Below are positions 42,348 through 51,881 of a stretch of 64,000 nucleotides of DNA, in pieces. The position numbers and the translations under genes are program-made. Origin of the DNA: Fibrobacteria bacterium (GTDB taxonomy: Bacteria; Fibrobacterota; Fibrobacteria; UBA5070); NCBI GenBank assembly GCA_020633825.1, contig JACKCV010000002.1, positions 517,001-581,000 on the forward strand, written 5' to 3'. Each line of letters starts with the position of its first letter. Within the stretch, counting starts at the first letter, position 1. The notes under the pieces were generated by a model. The model was not told the DNA's origin, did not search any database, and saw only the letters and a list, made by a program, of their open reading frames with translations.

Positions 42348-44631
42348 ACGGAAGCCCTCCTCGCGGCGCGGCATCGCCATGTTCCTCATGCTGGGGATCG
42401 TCATCTTCTTCACCATGCTCGGATTCATGGGGATGCAATTCTCCACGCGCGATTCCGGGATCACCGGAGCCGTGCTCGATCTCCGTTCCCGCGACGTGGC
42501 CACTCGCAGCGGGATGTCCCTGGCCCTCCAGGTCATGTCGGCCAACCCTGCCAACACCGCCACGCAGCTCGGGAAGTTCATCGCGGATTCCTCCAGTGCG
42601 AATCCGCGGCAATGGCTGGATTTCACCACGAATCCATTTTCCGTGAGTTACGTGGAGCCCGGGTGGTACGCGATCTCCTCGGGGACCGACGAGTCGGCGA
42701 TCAAGGTCCGGATCGTCTCCATGGACATCGGCACCGCGACCGGAGGGCCCTCCGACGGTGTGCGCTTGACCATGGAGTGCATGGCGAAGGGACGCAATGC
42801 CGATGCCATCACGGTGCTGTCCTCCTTCCGCGTGCAGGGAATCCAGGTGCCGCTCGTTCCCGCCGCTTCGGTGACCAACAATTTCGCCCTGTACCTCGAT
42901 GGCTCCCTCGCCAATTCGAACATGGGAGCCACCGTGAACGGAGACGTGTACATCAACGGCTCCACGAGTCTGAACGGCCCGGCCTTTTTCACGGTGCATG
43001 GGAAATTGCGCGTTTCCGGAGACTTCAACACCAACGCTCCCCTGACGGTCGACAGCAACGCCGTCATCGGTGGCAAGATCTACACCAACGGTTCGGCCCC
43101 GATGACCTTCAGCAAGAACGTGGTCGTCAAAGGGGGGATCGATGTCATGAATTCCAACCTCACCGTGGCCGGGAACCTGGACGTGCAGGGGGTGAGTTCC
43201 GCGGGTTCCTGGAACAGCAGCGCGACCCTGAGAGTCGGGGGCGATTTCTGGTACCGCAGCGAATGCAGGTACATGAACGGCCCTCTGCGGGTGGGGGGCA
43301 AGGCCTTCTTCGATGCGTGCTTCAAGAAGAACACGAGCTCGACGGACTCCGTCGGGGCCTTGTACGTGGGACGAAATGGTGGCGCGGTCTCCGACACCAT
43401 CCAAGCCGCGACCATTCGCATCCTCGGCGATTTCGGGAACTGGCACACCAGCGCCTTCGGTGAAGGAATCTTCATGGAAGGGGCGCAGATCACAGTCGGG
43501 GGCAATTCCTATTTCGAAGGCCCGTTCTTCGAGAGGAACAACGGTCGCCTGACGGTTGCCGGGTCCGCCCAGTTCCGTAGCGGGATCAAAGGACTGAACA
43601 ACACGCCCGCCGTGAAGGTCACCGGGACGACATTCCTCAACGCAGCGGATCAGCACGGAAATTTCAACGGATGGGTGGAGTTGGGCAACGACTTCTCCAT
43701 GAAGGGTTCCGTGAATGGGGACTTCGGGTCTACAGGGGCCAAGGCTTGGAGGTTTTCCTTCGGAGCCACTTCCAAGGTCTGGACCTATGAATCCTTCGGG
43801 TGCCTGGGCTTCCCCGACCCGCGCGTCCTGGGTGCCTGGACCAACAATTGGACCGCCTGCAAACCCATGGGCACGATCGCGACTCCAGCCGCCAACGTGG
43901 TGGCCCCCACTCCCGTGCAGCCCACCGATTATACCGTGGATCCCTTCACCTCGAAGGATCTGGACTTGAGCCAGACTCGAACCTGGAACCAGCCCCAAAC
44001 CTCCGACTTTTCCAAGATCACCGGCATCATCGATTTGACCACCGACTCCCTGTTGGCGGCGGGTTCGGCTACCAACAATCTGACCGTCGCGGACTTCCAG
44101 AAGATCTACACCCGGTTCAAGCGCCCCGATGGATGGATGGTGGTGCGTGTCGGTTCCACGTCGCCCATCAGCAATCTCAATGCACCGGGAGGAACCTTTA
44201 CCGGCAAGGCCGTCTGGATCATTGAAAAGAGCGTGTCCATCAACGGAAATTGGCCCGGTTCCACTTCCACCAGCGACATCCAATTCATCTGGGTCCGAAC
44301 CGGAGGGGCCGTGAACAATTTCGGCACGCCCACGAATTTCACGGGGTACATCCGGGTGGAGCCCACCTTCAACGGCCAGATGCAGTGGGGGACCTCCACG
44401 GTCAACGGGGCCATTCATTTCATCGGGGGAGGTTCGAGCGTCACGGGCAACGGGTGCAACAACCTGACCGTCACCAACTCGCAACCGGTCTTCGATGCGA
44501 TCGCCACGGCTTTCCCCCAGGTTCTGGGGGATCCTGCCGGGACCGGAGGGGCCTCGGCGGCCACCTCTTCGCGCACGGTCGCGGCGCGACAAGCCGTGTT
44601 GCAGTTCATTCCGGTGGGAGAATACCGCTGA
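42337..44631 (+). CDS. PilX-like pilus-associated protein with long beta-helix-like body
   Basis: The 764-residue protein overlaps the previous gene by 11 bases. It starts SSRRGIAMFLMLGIVIFFTM, a PilX-like N-terminal helix without the usual Glu+5. Residues 180-480 are built of short repeating beta units with glycine and asparagine at turns (TVNGDVYINGSTSLNG, KNVVVKGGIDVMNSN, LTVAGNLDVQG, LRVGGDFWYRS). The pattern is like bactofilin or a right-handed solenoid. The C-terminal third is also beta-rich (SVSINGNWPGS). It could be a large pilus tip or surface protein; no named family is evident. Confidence 0.78.
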   Translation: MSSRRKPSSRRGIAMFLMLGIVIFFTMLGFMGMQFSTRDSGITGAVLDLRSRDVATRSGMSLALQVMSANPANTATQLGKFIADSSSANPRQWLDFTTNPFSVSYVEPGWYAISSGTDESAIKVRIVSMDIGTATGGPSDGVRLTMECMAKGRNADAITVLSSFRVQGIQVPLVPAASVTNNFALYLDGSLANSNMGATVNGDVYINGSTSLNGPAFFTVHGKLRVSGDFNTNAPLTVDSNAVIGGKIYTNGSAPMTFSKNVVVKGGIDVMNSNLTVAGNLDVQGVSSAGSWNSSATLRVGGDFWYRSECRYMNGPLRVGGKAFFDACFKKNTSSTDSVGALYVGRNGGAVSDTIQAATIRILGDFGNWHTSAFGEGIFMEGAQITVGGNSYFEGPFFERNNGRLTVAGSAQFRSGIKGLNNTPAVKVTGTTFLNAADQHGNFNGWVELGNDFSMKGSVNGDFGSTGAKAWRFSFGATSKVWTYESFGCLGFPDPRVLGAWTNNWTACKPMGTIATPAANVVAPTPVQPTDYTVDPFTSKDLDLSQTRTWNQPQTSDFSKITGIIDLTTDSLLAAGSATNNLTVADFQKIYTRFKRPDGWMVVRVGSTSPISNLNAPGGTFTGKAVWIIEKSVSINGNWPGSTSTSDIQFIWVRTGGAVNNFGTPTNFTGYIRVEPTFNGQMQWGTSTVNGAIHFIGGGSSVTGNGCNNLTVTNSQPVFDAIATAFPQVLGDPAGTGGASAATSSRTVAARQAVLQFIPVGEYR

Positions 44632-44898
44632 CGGATTGACTCCTCTGGATCCGTTTGGTTCCCTGGGGAGCTCGATCCGAGCCCCGATGTCCGTGAGGTT
44701 CGCGCAGGCCGGTCGGGGTTCTACCCGGTGGCCCCCGAGAGGGATTGTGGCCCGCGTTCACGAGAAGTGAACGGGATGCCAGGCCCCCCACCGGTGGTTC
44801 CTTGCCGCTGCGGGCGGACGTGAGCCTGGGAGTTCACCGTTCTGGAGGGAAATCCTTCCGCAAGATTCGGGCAAAGGGGGGGGCGGGGAGTGGGGGAC
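44632..44898. other. Intergenic region after the pilin operon
   Basis: No gene is seen. Two hairpins without T tracts occur: GGGGAGCTCG/CGAGCCCC (44665-44685) and CGTTCAC/GTGAACG with loop GAGAA (44755-44773). Either might serve as a protein-binding or RNA-stabilising element. Confidence 0.45.
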
Positions 44899-44935
44899 TA
44901 AAAGAAAAGCCCGACCCCAGGTGGTGGGGCCGAGC
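44899..44935 (-). terminator. Terminator after the downstream GH5 gene
   Basis: On the reverse strand GCTCGGCCCCA / TGGGGTCGGGC (11 pairs, two of them G-U) with loop CCACC is followed by TTTTCTTT. It lies 37 bases after the stop of the reverse GH5 gene. Confidence 0.85.
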
Positions 44936-44971
44936 CGGATCTCCGTGATGGACGGGGGACGGCGGTCGCGG

Positions 44972-46582
44972 TCAATCTCCCGAGAGGGCGGGAACCAGGC
45001 CGCGCCAGGTTCGGCCTTCGGAATGGAGTTCCAGGATGCGCAGGGCGGTTGTCGAAGGCCGCGCGAGCGGCACGAAAACACCCTTCGCTCCGGACTGGAT
45101 CACCGTTTCCGATTGGTCCTGGATCCGGCCCTCGAGGTTTCGCCAACGGATCGTGGCCGGAGCCCCGGAGCGCCAGCCCAGCAAGGGAAGCGCGAGGCCC
45201 TGGGAGGTCCAATGGGCTGGTTCGAGCACACCCTTGGGCGCCACGGACGCCACTCCGATGCCCAGGGTGGTGGTCGAGGCCTCGATCGGGGAGTTCCCCG
45301 CAGGGGTGAGCACGGCCTGGACCAGCTCGCCGTTCTGGAAGGTCTTCGAGGTGAAGGCTTTCTTCATCGTCGCCGCCCACTTGACATCGACTTGGGTGGA
45401 GAGATTGCCGGAGGCGGTGAAGATCGCTCCGGACTGGAGACCTGTGAGCGTCAGGGTCCAGTTGGTGACCTTGGAAAATTTCGCCGTCAGCCGTGCCGTG
45501 TCCTGACCCGTGACGGAAAGGGTGTAGGTGGAACTTTTCAGGTCTTCGAGGATGCGGGTGGTGGAATCGGGAGCGGTGAAGCGCGCGCCGTCGGGGGCGA
45601 TGTTGCGCTGGAGGAACAGGTTTCGAACGAAGGCCCCGGACGCCTTCAGTTCCGTGGCGGGGTCCCAGTTCCCCGCCGGAGAGGCTCCGGAAACCAATGC
45701 GGCGGAGGTCTCGGAAAGGTCGGCGATCGACCAGTTGCAGCTGGAGACACCCTGCGCGTCGAGGGTGTCCAGCCATGCTTCGCTGGCGAGCGTCTTCACC
45801 GTCCCGCTTCCCGAGGCGGAGGTGGTTCCCCATTCGGAAGCGAAGACGGCGTGCCCCTTCGACATCGCCTCGGAAACCCGGCTACGGAAAAAGTGGGTTC
45901 CGGCATAGAAGTGGATGCTGTAGAGGATGTTCGAGAATTCGTCGAGCGAATTGTCGGCCTCCTGGGGATTGGCGGAGTACTGCGAAGTGCCCACGATGAT
46001 GGGATTCTGGCTGTATTTCCGGATTTCGGGGATGATCGCCTTGGCATATTCGGCGATATCCGACCACGCGTAGACGGGGCCTTCGGCGTCATCGTAATTC
46101 GGTTCGTTCCAGATTTCCCAGATCAGATTGGGGGTGTTCCCCCATTTCTGCGCCATCCGGGTGAAGAAAGCCTTGGCGGAATCCGTATGCATGAAGTGCG
46201 CGTGCCAATCGACCACGAGGTAGATCCCCGCCTCGATCGCCGCGTCCACGACACGGTCGAGGCGATCCTGGTTGGACTGCGGGTCGTCGAGGTACCCCTT
46301 GTTTCCCGAACCGGCATCCGTTTCGACCCCAACGGGGGCGCGTAACACGGTGATGTTCCAATCGGACTGGAGCCACTTCACGGAATTGGAATTCCAATAC
46401 TTGTACCCGGTGGGATGGAGACTCCAATACAGACTCATGCCGCGGAGGGTTCTGGGCGTTCCTGTGGAGTCGCAAAGTCGGCTGTTGACCACCTTCAAGG
46501 GGCCGAACGCTTCCACCGGTGAAATGGCCTGGGAGGTGCCGAAGAGAGCAAGAACTAGCAAGGACGATCGGAATTGGTGCAT
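44972..46582 (-). CDS. Secreted GH5 glycoside hydrolase (cellulase-like) no. 1
   Basis: The 536-residue enzyme has a signal peptide (to about residue 19) and a GH5 catalytic domain (20-320). The acid/base is Glu160 in IWEIWNEPN, the nucleophile Glu250 in FASEWGTT, and LRAPVGV, DWHAHF and SIHFYAGTH are standard subsite motifs. A beta-sandwich-like module (345-455, with WAATMKKAFTSKTF) and a 75-residue C-terminal domain (LPLLGWRSGAPATIRW to the end) follow. Both are shared with the neighbouring GH5. Expected activity: endo-beta-1,4-glucanase or related. A terminator separates it from the second GH5 gene upstream on the same strand. Confidence 0.93.
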   Translation of the reverse strand: MHQFRSSLLVLALFGTSQAISPVEAFGPLKVVNSRLCDSTGTPRTLRGMSLYWSLHPTGYKYWNSNSVKWLQSDWNITVLRAPVGVETDAGSGNKGYLDDPQSNQDRLDRVVDAAIEAGIYLVVDWHAHFMHTDSAKAFFTRMAQKWGNTPNLIWEIWNEPNYDDAEGPVYAWSDIAEYAKAIIPEIRKYSQNPIIVGTSQYSANPQEADNSLDEFSNILYSIHFYAGTHFFRSRVSEAMSKGHAVFASEWGTTSASGSGTVKTLASEAWLDTLDAQGVSSCNWSIADLSETSAALVSGASPAGNWDPATELKASGAFVRNLFLQRNIAPDGARFTAPDSTTRILEDLKSSTYTLSVTGQDTARLTAKFSKVTNWTLTLTGLQSGAIFTASGNLSTQVDVKWAATMKKAFTSKTFQNGELVQAVLTPAGNSPIEASTTTLGIGVASVAPKGVLEPAHWTSQGLALPLLGWRSGAPATIRWRNLEGRIQDQSETVIQSGAKGVFVPLARPSTTALRILELHSEGRTWRGLVPALSGD

Positions 46583-46635
46583 TTGGAAAGAGTCCTGCTG
46601 GAGGAGGGATTCCGAAAATGGATGGATCAGGAATG

Positions 46636-46664
46636 AAAAAGGGCGACCCGGTGAGGGGCGCCCT
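46636..46664 (-). terminator. Terminator between the two GH5 genes
   Basis: The reverse strand forms AGGGCG/CGCCCT extended by CCC/GGG across a TCAC-type loop and is followed by TTTTTC. It lies 28 bases after the stop of the upstream GH5 gene and before the second one. Confidence 0.78.
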
Positions 46665-46691
46665 GTGGCGTCAGGACTTTTCGGACGCCGA

Positions 46692-48305
46692 TCAGAAGCG
46701 AGGCGTCAGCTTGCTGCGCACCAAGGTGGTGCCGCCTTCGATTTCCAGGACGGCCAAGGAGTGGATGACCGGGCGCACGATCTGCAACTGCAGGCCGGTC
46801 GGGCCTTCCTGGACCGAACTGGCGGCAGACCACAAGGTCCGACCATCGAAGCCCTTGAGGCGCACCGTCACGGATTGGCCAGCCGTGAAGCTGTAGGAGG
46901 GAAGCGAAATGCGACCCGCCGACCAATCCATGGCAACCTCGCGACGAACCTTCTCGGCGCTGACGGGGGCCAGGATGTCGATGGTGGTGGTGGCCGATGC
47001 CGCGACCTTGCCTGCGGGGGTAAGGGTTGCCGTCACTTTTTCGCCCGCCTTGAAGGTCTTGCTGGTGAAGGCCTTCTTCATGGTGGCTGCGAAGGGCACC
47101 GAAACCGAAGAGCTGACGTTGCCCGTGGCGGTGTACACCGCGCCGCTGGTCTGACCGGTCAGGGTCAGGGTCCAGGAGGGAAGGGTCTTGTTGTAGGCTG
47201 CCGTGATCAGGACCGTGTCGGTTCCGTTTTCATGCACCGAAGCCCCGTCGGCCTTGAGGGCCTGGATGAGTTTGGTGGTGGTGTCGGGGAGCGTGAACCG
47301 GGCGCCGTTGTACTTGTTGTTGGTGAGGAAATAGTTGCGAACCCACTTGCCGGACGCGGTCAGTTCGGTGTTGACGTCCCACCCGCCCGTATTGGCGGCA
47401 CCCGGCAGCAGAGCCGAGCAGGTTTCATTCTTGTCGTTGAGGGACCAGTTCGCGCTGGAGACCCCGTTCTGATCCAGGAAAGACATCCAGGTTGCAGAAT
47501 TGCCCGTGTTGATTGCTCCGTCACCTGTATACGTGCAGGTGCCCCATTCGGTGACCATCACCGCGTTATTGGATGCGGATAGATTGTTCTTATAGCCGTC
47601 GTGTTTGTCGGACCCCGCATAAAAGTGCAACGCGATCAGGATGTTCGTGTTGTCGGTGAAGGGGTTGGATGCGAATTGCTGCGGCTCGGAAGAATATTGG
47701 GGAGAGCCCACGACAATGGGGTTCTTGGAATATTTGCGAATCACTGGAATGACGGCATTGGCGTGGGAAACAATTTCCCCGGCTCCCTTCAGGGGTTCGT
47801 TCCAGATCTCCCAGATGATGTTGGGAGTGTTTCCGTATTTCTTGGCCATTTCCCCGAAAAATACCTTTGCCTTGTCGGTGTTCTCGTAATCGGGGCCGGT
47901 GCAGTGCCAGTCCACGAGGACATAGATTCCAGCGTCAATCGCGGCCTGGACGACCTTCTCGACGCGCGCCTGGTTTCCCGCCGGGTCCTCGACGTACCCC
48001 TTGTTGGTACCGCCGGACCCACTACCATCGCTCCACTGGGAGGAGGTCACACCCATCGCGGCACGGACCAGGGTCACATTCCAGTCTGTCGCCAGCCATT
48101 TGACCACGCCAGGGGTGAAGTATTTGGCCCCATTGGGGTGCTTCGATTCAAACAGGCTCATGCCGCGCAACGTGACGGGCTTCCCCGATTCGTCACTCAG
48201 CTTTTTGTTGACCACCTGGAGTGCACCGTAGGCCTCGACCGGGGCAATGGCCTGACTTGCGGCAGTCGCAAGCAGAAGGGGGAGAAGGACATGACGGGCG
48301 TTCAT
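46692..48305 (-). CDS. Secreted GH5 glycoside hydrolase (cellulase-like) no. 2
   Basis: The 537-residue enzyme has a signal peptide (MNARHVLLPLLLATAASQAI) and the GH5 domain (21-325) with acid/base Glu170 (IWEIWNEPL), nucleophile Glu253 (MVTEWGTC), DWHCTG and ALHFYAGSD. The following module (340-445, AATMKKAFTSKTF again) and the C-terminal 75 residues (ISLPSYSFTAGQSVTVRL to end) correspond to those of the neighbour, so the two genes arose by duplication. AGGAGGG precedes ATG 48305; the frame reaches 48404. It is expected to cut beta-glucans outside the cell. Confidence 0.93.
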   Translation of the reverse strand: MNARHVLLPLLLATAASQAIAPVEAYGALQVVNKKLSDESGKPVTLRGMSLFESKHPNGAKYFTPGVVKWLATDWNVTLVRAAMGVTSSQWSDGSGSGGTNKGYVEDPAGNQARVEKVVQAAIDAGIYVLVDWHCTGPDYENTDKAKVFFGEMAKKYGNTPNIIWEIWNEPLKGAGEIVSHANAVIPVIRKYSKNPIVVGSPQYSSEPQQFASNPFTDNTNILIALHFYAGSDKHDGYKNNLSASNNAVMVTEWGTCTYTGDGAINTGNSATWMSFLDQNGVSSANWSLNDKNETCSALLPGAANTGGWDVNTELTASGKWVRNYFLTNNKYNGARFTLPDTTTKLIQALKADGASVHENGTDTVLITAAYNKTLPSWTLTLTGQTSGAVYTATGNVSSSVSVPFAATMKKAFTSKTFKAGEKVTATLTPAGKVAASATTTIDILAPVSAEKVRREVAMDWSAGRISLPSYSFTAGQSVTVRLKGFDGRTLWSAASSVQEGPTGLQLQIVRPVIHSLAVLEIEGGTTLVRSKLTPRF

Positions 48306-48470
48306 CTGGGTGACCCTCCTGGGACGTATTGATGGAAAAAGCAAGATGCGGTCTCCGGGACCACCCCACAGGCCGTTTTCGCGTTTTTCGGGCGATGCGG
48401 CCATTGCGGCAGAAAAAGTCCGGCTCCTCGGGAGTCCTAGCTCCTTGGTCGCGCTTCTCGCGCGAGCGGT

Positions 48471-49565
48471 TCAAACGTTGAACAGGAAGTGCAGGATGTC
48501 TCCATCCATCACCACGTATTCCTTGCCTTCGGAGCGTTGGAGCCCCTTCTCCTTGCAGGCCTGTTGGGTCCCCAAGGTCTCGAAATCCTTCCAGGCGATG
48601 GTTTCGGCACGGATGAACCCGCGCTCGAAGTCGGAGTGGATCACTCCCGCGCAGACCGGGGCTTTGGAACCGGTCTTGAAGGTCCAGGCGCGCACTTCCT
48701 GCACTCCGGCCGTGAAATAGGTCGAAAGCCCCAGGAGTGCGTAGGCCGCACGGATCACGCTGTCGAGTCCCGACTCCTTCAGTCCGAGCTCTTCGAGGAA
48801 CACCTGCTTTTCGTCGGGCTCGAGCTGCGACAGTTCCGCCTCGATCTTGCCGGAAATCACCACCACACCCGCGCCCTCGGACGCGGCATGGGCCCGGACG
48901 GCCTCCACAAAGGCATTGCCGGTGTGGATTTCACTCTCGAGCACGTTGCAGCAGTAGAGTACCGGTTTGGCGGTGAGCAGTTGCAACTCGCGTGCGATGG
49001 CCGCTTCGTCGTCGTTGAGATCCGCGGTCCGGGCGGCCTTGCCCTGGTCGAGGGTCTGGATCAGTTTGTTCCAGACTTCCACGGCCATCTTGGCTTTTTT
49101 GTCCTGTCCCTTGGCGGCTCGCTCGTCCTTGGAAAGGCGCTTCTGGACGGAATCGAGGTCCTTCAGGGCCAGTTCCGTGTCGATGATGCCGATGTCCCGC
49201 AGGGGATCGACCGATCCCTCCACATGGGTGATGTCGCCATCTTCGAAGCAGCGGACCACATGGAGAATGGCATCCGTTTCACGAATGTGGGAAAGGAATT
49301 GGTTGCCCAGGCCCTCGCCGGTCGCCGCACCGCGTACCAGTCCGGCGATGTCCACGAACTGCATGACCGCGCGTTGGATCGAGCGTGGTTTGACCACTTC
49401 GGCCAATTTGTCCACACGAGGATCGGGGACGGTGACGGTTCCGACATTGGGGTCGACCGTGCAGAACGGGTAGTTGGCCGCTTGGGCCCCCGCATTGGTG
49501 ATGGCGTTGAAAATGGTGGACTTGCCGACGTTTGGAAGCCCGACGATGCCGCATTGGATACCCAT
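48471..49565 (-). CDS. ychF: Redox-regulated ATPase/GTPase YchF
   Basis: The 364-residue TRAFAC-class OLA1/YchF protein binds the ribosome and hydrolyses ATP in stress responses. Seen are the P-loop GLPNVGKST (9-17), ANYPFCTVDPNVG, VDIAGLVRGAATGEGLGNQF, the nucleotide-specificity site NVLESEIHTGN in place of NKxD, the central coiled-coil and a TGS domain at the end (EVRAWTFKTGSKAPVCAGVIH to FLFNV). The length is exactly that of the family when translation starts at 49565, though no Shine-Dalgarno is seen there. Confidence 0.95.
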   Translation of the reverse strand: MGIQCGIVGLPNVGKSTIFNAITNAGAQAANYPFCTVDPNVGTVTVPDPRVDKLAEVVKPRSIQRAVMQFVDIAGLVRGAATGEGLGNQFLSHIRETDAILHVVRCFEDGDITHVEGSVDPLRDIGIIDTELALKDLDSVQKRLSKDERAAKGQDKKAKMAVEVWNKLIQTLDQGKAARTADLNDDEAAIARELQLLTAKPVLYCCNVLESEIHTGNAFVEAVRAHAASEGAGVVVISGKIEAELSQLEPDEKQVFLEELGLKESGLDSVIRAAYALLGLSTYFTAGVQEVRAWTFKTGSKAPVCAGVIHSDFERGFIRAETIAWKDFETLGTQQACKEKGLQRSEGKEYVVMDGDILHFLFNV

Positions 49566-49651
49566 AGTGGAGGGAAAGGTAGAACGAGTTCGAGGAGAAC
49601 CACTTCCTGGAATGTGCGCGGAGGTGATCCATCCTTTGCACCTTTTACGGT

Positions 49652-50224
49652 GTGACCAAAAGATCCTTGCTCCAGAATTCCCGTTTCCCCATCGGGGTCG
49701 TTCTCTCCTTGGCCGGGTTGTCCCTGACAAGTTGCCAGCGGTCCGCCTCGAAGGGCTGCGCCCGACCCGAGATCTACACGGATTCGGCGGGAGCCTTGTC
49801 CGAGCGGCAGCGTACCGACTTCCAGTGGGCCAAGGTGGAGGGCCGCCTCGATTCGATGGTGGCCAGTTCCACCGGTCAGGAGGCCTACATGGCAAGCCAA
49901 GGCTCTCTCCCCGCGGCCGTGGAGAGGTATGTCAAACTCTTGGAGTCCTCCGACGATGGCATCGTCCGCTCGATCGGTGCCTGCATCGATTGGAAGCGAA
50001 CCTGGCAGGAAGGGGATTTCGATCGGTTGGCCATGGCCAACGCCCTCGCTCGGGTCGCGCTTCAGGACTCCTCCCTGTGGGTGTCTTCCTGGAAGCTGGA
50101 TGATCCCGAGTCCCCCGAGGAACTGGAAATCGAACTTCCCGCCGATACCGCGGGGTTCTCCTTCGAGGGAGAGCGCCGCCACCTCGTCTTCGATTCGCTC
50201 CAGGTGCGTCTCCTGCAGGACTAG
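49652..50224 (+). CDS. Hypothetical lipoprotein
   Basis: The 190-residue protein starts with GTG and has a lipoprotein signal ending GLSLTSC (Cys28). The mature part is mixed helix and strand, with ERQRTDFQWAKVEGRLDSMV and ESPEELEIELPADTAGFSF. I recognise no family. It is divergent from ychF by 86 bases and followed by 190 bases before the carboxyltransferase gene. It probably faces the periplasm. Confidence 0.7.
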   Translation: MTKRSLLQNSRFPIGVVLSLAGLSLTSCQRSASKGCARPEIYTDSAGALSERQRTDFQWAKVEGRLDSMVASSTGQEAYMASQGSLPAAVERYVKLLESSDDGIVRSIGACIDWKRTWQEGDFDRLAMANALARVALQDSSLWVSSWKLDDPESPEELEIELPADTAGFSFEGERRHLVFDSLQVRLLQD

Positions 50225-50414
50225 GACTAGATTAAGGGTCCGATGTGACCTGGGCCTGGAAGTGGTGGATGTGGGTGGACTGGTCCCCTGATCCTATTCC
50301 TTGACCCGAGTCGAAAGTTCTTCGCCCTCCAGTCATTGGGCGAACCGTGGATTTGGCCGCATTGGCCTGGATTGGCAAATGGCCTGGGACCCAGGCGCTC
50401 GAGAAAGGACGATC

Positions 50415-51881
50415 ATGTCGCAGTCAGCCGTGAAGTTCAACCAAACCGTTCTGCGGGACGGCCACCAATCCCTTGCCGCCACGCGCATGAAGACGTCGCA
50501 GATGCTTCCGGTGGTGGAGACCTTGGATGGGATGGGTTTCAATGCCCTGGAGACGTGGGGAGGAGCCACGATCGATTCCTGCCTCCGGTACTTGGCCGAA
50601 AACCCCTTCGACCGACTTCGGGCCCTCAAGAAGCTCTCTCCCAAGACTCCGCACCAGATGCTGCTGCGCGGGCAGAACATCGTCCAGTACCAGGCTTTCC
50701 CCGACGATGTGGTCCGTGCCTTCGTGAAATGCTCCATGGATGCGGGCATGACCAACCTGCGCATCTTCGACGCTCTCAACGACATCCGCAACCTGCGCAC
50801 CGCCATCGCCGCCACCCTGGAGTTCGGAGGACACGCCCAAGGGGCCATCTCGTACACGGTCTCTCCCGTGCACACCATCGAAGCCTTCGTCCAGATGGCC
50901 GTGGAATTCGAGGGCATGGGGTGCCAATCCGTCTGCATCAAGGACATGGCAGGGCTTCTGTTGCCGCGGGTGGCCTACGACCTCGTGAAAGCCATCAAGG
51001 CCAAGGTCAAACTGCCCGTCAGCATCCACAGCCACAACACGGCAGGCCTCGCCAATACAGCCTACTACGCGGCCGTCGAAGCGGGAGCCGATCTGCTCGA
51101 TTGCTCCATCGCCCCCTTCGCCAATGGGACCGGACAGCCCGACACCGTCCTGATGGAGGAAATCCTCACCGGGACCGGTCGCGCTCCCACCTACGATCGC
51201 GACACCCTCTTCGACCTTCAGAAGTACTTCGAAGGCGTGTACAAGGAATTGGGTGCCTACACCAGCCCGGACAACGAGCGCACAGATGTCGGCATCCTGC
51301 GCTACCAGGTCCCGGGCGGGATGATGTCCAACTTCCTGAACCAGCTCAAGGAGCAGGGGATGGGGGACAAGGTCGCCGAGGTCATGGCCGAAATTCCCTA
51401 CGTCCGGCAATGCCTGGGGTGGATTCCCCTGGTGACTCCCACGAGCCAGATCGTGGGTACCCAGGCGATGATCAACGTCAAGATGGGGCGTTGGAAGATG
51501 ATCCCCCAGAACACCAAGGACATCGTCCTGGGCAAATACGGGAAGACTCCGGGCCCCATCGATGCCGATGTGTTGAAGTTGGTGGTCGATCAGACCGGGG
51601 AGAAGCCCATCGAGGGGCGAGGAGCCGACCTTCTCGCACCGCGCATGGAGACTCTTCGCCAGGAACTCACCGGGAAGGGGCTCGCCTCCGACGACGAAGC
51701 CTGCGTGCTCTACGCGATGTTCCCCCAGCAGACCGAAGCCGTCCTCAACGGAACGGCCAAGCCCGAGGTCAAGGTGGCGGCCCCCAAGGTTTCCGATTCC
51801 TCCGAGATTTCCAGGGCCCGGCGTGTCGCGCTCACCGTCGATGGCATCCGCAAGGACGTCCTGGTCGAGGAGTACAAGTAA
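50415..51881 (+). CDS. Biotin-dependent enzyme carboxyltransferase subunit (OadA/PycB/transcarboxylase 5S type)
   Basis: The 488-residue TIM-barrel protein carries FNQTVLRDGHQSLAATRM (metal-site Asp), a KDMAGLL motif with the presumptive carbamylated lysine, VKLPVSIHSHNTAGLANT, and the conserved C-terminal PASTA-like tail region. The biotin carrier domain of full OadA is missing: the sequence stops after a short linker and a fragment of a DGIRKDVLVEEYK strand. That fits a separate-subunit enzyme such as methylmalonyl-CoA:pyruvate transcarboxylase 5S or oxaloacetate decarboxylase alpha with carrier elsewhere. With MeaB at 7248 it suggests a succinate-propionate route. GAAAGGA lies before the ATG. 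Confidence 0.9.
   Translation: MSQSAVKFNQTVLRDGHQSLAATRMKTSQMLPVVETLDGMGFNALETWGGATIDSCLRYLAENPFDRLRALKKLSPKTPHQMLLRGQNIVQYQAFPDDVVRAFVKCSMDAGMTNLRIFDALNDIRNLRTAIAATLEFGGHAQGAISYTVSPVHTIEAFVQMAVEFEGMGCQSVCIKDMAGLLLPRVAYDLVKAIKAKVKLPVSIHSHNTAGLANTAYYAAVEAGADLLDCSIAPFANGTGQPDTVLMEEILTGTGRAPTYDRDTLFDLQKYFEGVYKELGAYTSPDNERTDVGILRYQVPGGMMSNFLNQLKEQGMGDKVAEVMAEIPYVRQCLGWIPLVTPTSQIVGTQAMINVKMGRWKMIPQNTKDIVLGKYGKTPGPIDADVLKLVVDQTGEKPIEGRGADLLAPRMETLRQELTGKGLASDDEACVLYAMFPQQTEAVLNGTAKPEVKVAAPKVSDSSEISRARRVALTVDGIRKDVLVEEYK

Noticed and set aside
42319..44592. A 757-codon reverse open frame opposite the PilX-like gene
   Set aside because: It is a Gly/His/Arg-rich shadow. The forward gene overlaps its operon partner normally and has a pilin-like N-terminus.
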